NCBI GenBank assembly: GCA_011090425.1
Contig: PHGD01000048.1
Span: forward strand, 1 to 32,609
DNA from: Nitrospira sp. LK70
Lineage (GTDB): Bacteria; Nitrospirota; Nitrospiria; Nitrospirales; Nitrospiraceae
Direction: 5' to 3'
Length of the DNA stretch: 32,609 nucleotides
Shown here: positions 32,418-32,609 of the stretch, one piece after another
Position numbering within the stretch: the stretch's first letter is position 1
Layout of the letters: each line of letters starts with the position of its first letter
Translations under genes and position numbers: made by a program
The notes under the pieces: generated by a model
Databases searched by the model: none
Told to the model about the DNA's origin: nothing
What the model saw: the letters and a program-made list of their open reading frames with translations, nothing else

Positions 32418-32609
32418 CATCATTGACGATCACCCCGGGCCGGCCACTCAGAGGAATGACGGCAGTTCCTGGCGACAAGTCTCTTACCCATCGGGCAATC
32501 ATCCTTACCGCACTAGCAGAAGGAACGAGCACGATAACGGGCTATTGCCAGGGAGAGGACTGTCTGAACACGATGAGGGCCTTTCAGGGACTGGGGATTC
32601 CCATCACGC
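32414..32609 (+). CDS. aroA: 5-Enolpyruvylshikimate-3-phosphate synthase, 5' part only
   Basis: The window ends inside this gene; only about 65 residues are seen. They begin MTSLTITPGRPLRG and contain the EPSP synthase N-terminal motif VPGDKSLTHRAIILTALAEG, the substrate- and PEP-binding segment usually written PGDKS(I/L)(S/T)HR. A later part reads EDCLNTMRAFQGLG. It overlaps tyrA by 4 nt and continues the aromatic operon beyond the window. Class and herbicide-relevant residues cannot be judged from the fragment. Confidence 0.93.
   Translation, partial: MTSLTITPGRPLRGMTAVPGDKSLTHRAIILTALAEGTSTITGYCQGEDCLNTMRAFQGLGIPIT

Noticed and set aside
1..32609. CRISPR array or prophage
   Set aside because: No regularly spaced repeats and no integrase, capsid or terminase genes were seen; the only interspersed repeat is the 114-bp element in two copies.

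Overview
The window looks like part of a chromosome from a Nitrospira-like bacterium (phylum Nitrospirota). This is inferred from the moderately high GC, the divergent style of the sulfur-assimilation proteins, a zinc-ribbon/PCP_red protein next to an Mrp ATPase, and the arrangement of the housekeeping operons. No rRNA or marker phylogeny is available, so the taxonomic call is an inference.

Layout. Positions 1-3340 (minus strand) carry a translation cluster read as tRNA-Val(GAC), thrS, infC, rpmI, rplT. infC appears to start at a rare AUC codon. Positions 3480-4412 (minus) encode an HU-type DNA-binding protein and a Fis-type regulator with a degenerate receiver domain. From 4697 to 12115 (plus) runs an assimilatory sulfate-reduction operon: a cysteine-free Rrf2/CymR-like regulator, a siroheme sulfite reductase fused to a helical (HEPN-like) segment and a TusA domain, an iron-sulfur APS reductase (cysH), a divergent TrpD-like phosphoribosyltransferase homologue, cysD, and cysN fused to a divergent APS-kinase-like domain.

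Positions 12116-21700 are an accessory region. They hold an outer-membrane beta-barrel protein, a YtkA-like lipoprotein, a Tat-exported intradiol dioxygenase, a degenerate second copy of the cysNC 3' end, an intact VapBC-type toxin-antitoxin pair, a secreted endonuclease/exonuclease/phosphatase-fold protein between two direct copies of a 114-bp element with 16-bp terminal inverted repeats, and a predicted Mrr-nuclease/STAND NTPase that is a good anti-phage defence candidate. There are also decayed toxin genes (a ParE C-terminal half, a RelE/ParE N-terminal piece behind an intact antitoxin, and a possible HicA tail). The region reads as a defence and toxin-antitoxin island with repeated insertion and decay.

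Positions 21719-25093 (plus) hold an Mrp-type ATPase with a zinc-ribbon protein carrying two PCP_red-like domains, a strong hairpin terminator, and two tandem paralogous histidine-rich membrane proteins of unknown function. Positions 25233-28159 carry yebC, ruvA, a small secreted cysteine-rich protein and ruvB (no ruvC here). Positions 28321-32609 carry an aromatic amino-acid operon: pheA (chorismate mutase-prephenate dehydratase), hisC-type aminotransferase, DAHP synthase, tyrA and the start of aroA. Its genes overlap or nearly touch, covering entry into the shikimate pathway, EPSP formation and the branch to phenylalanine and tyrosine.
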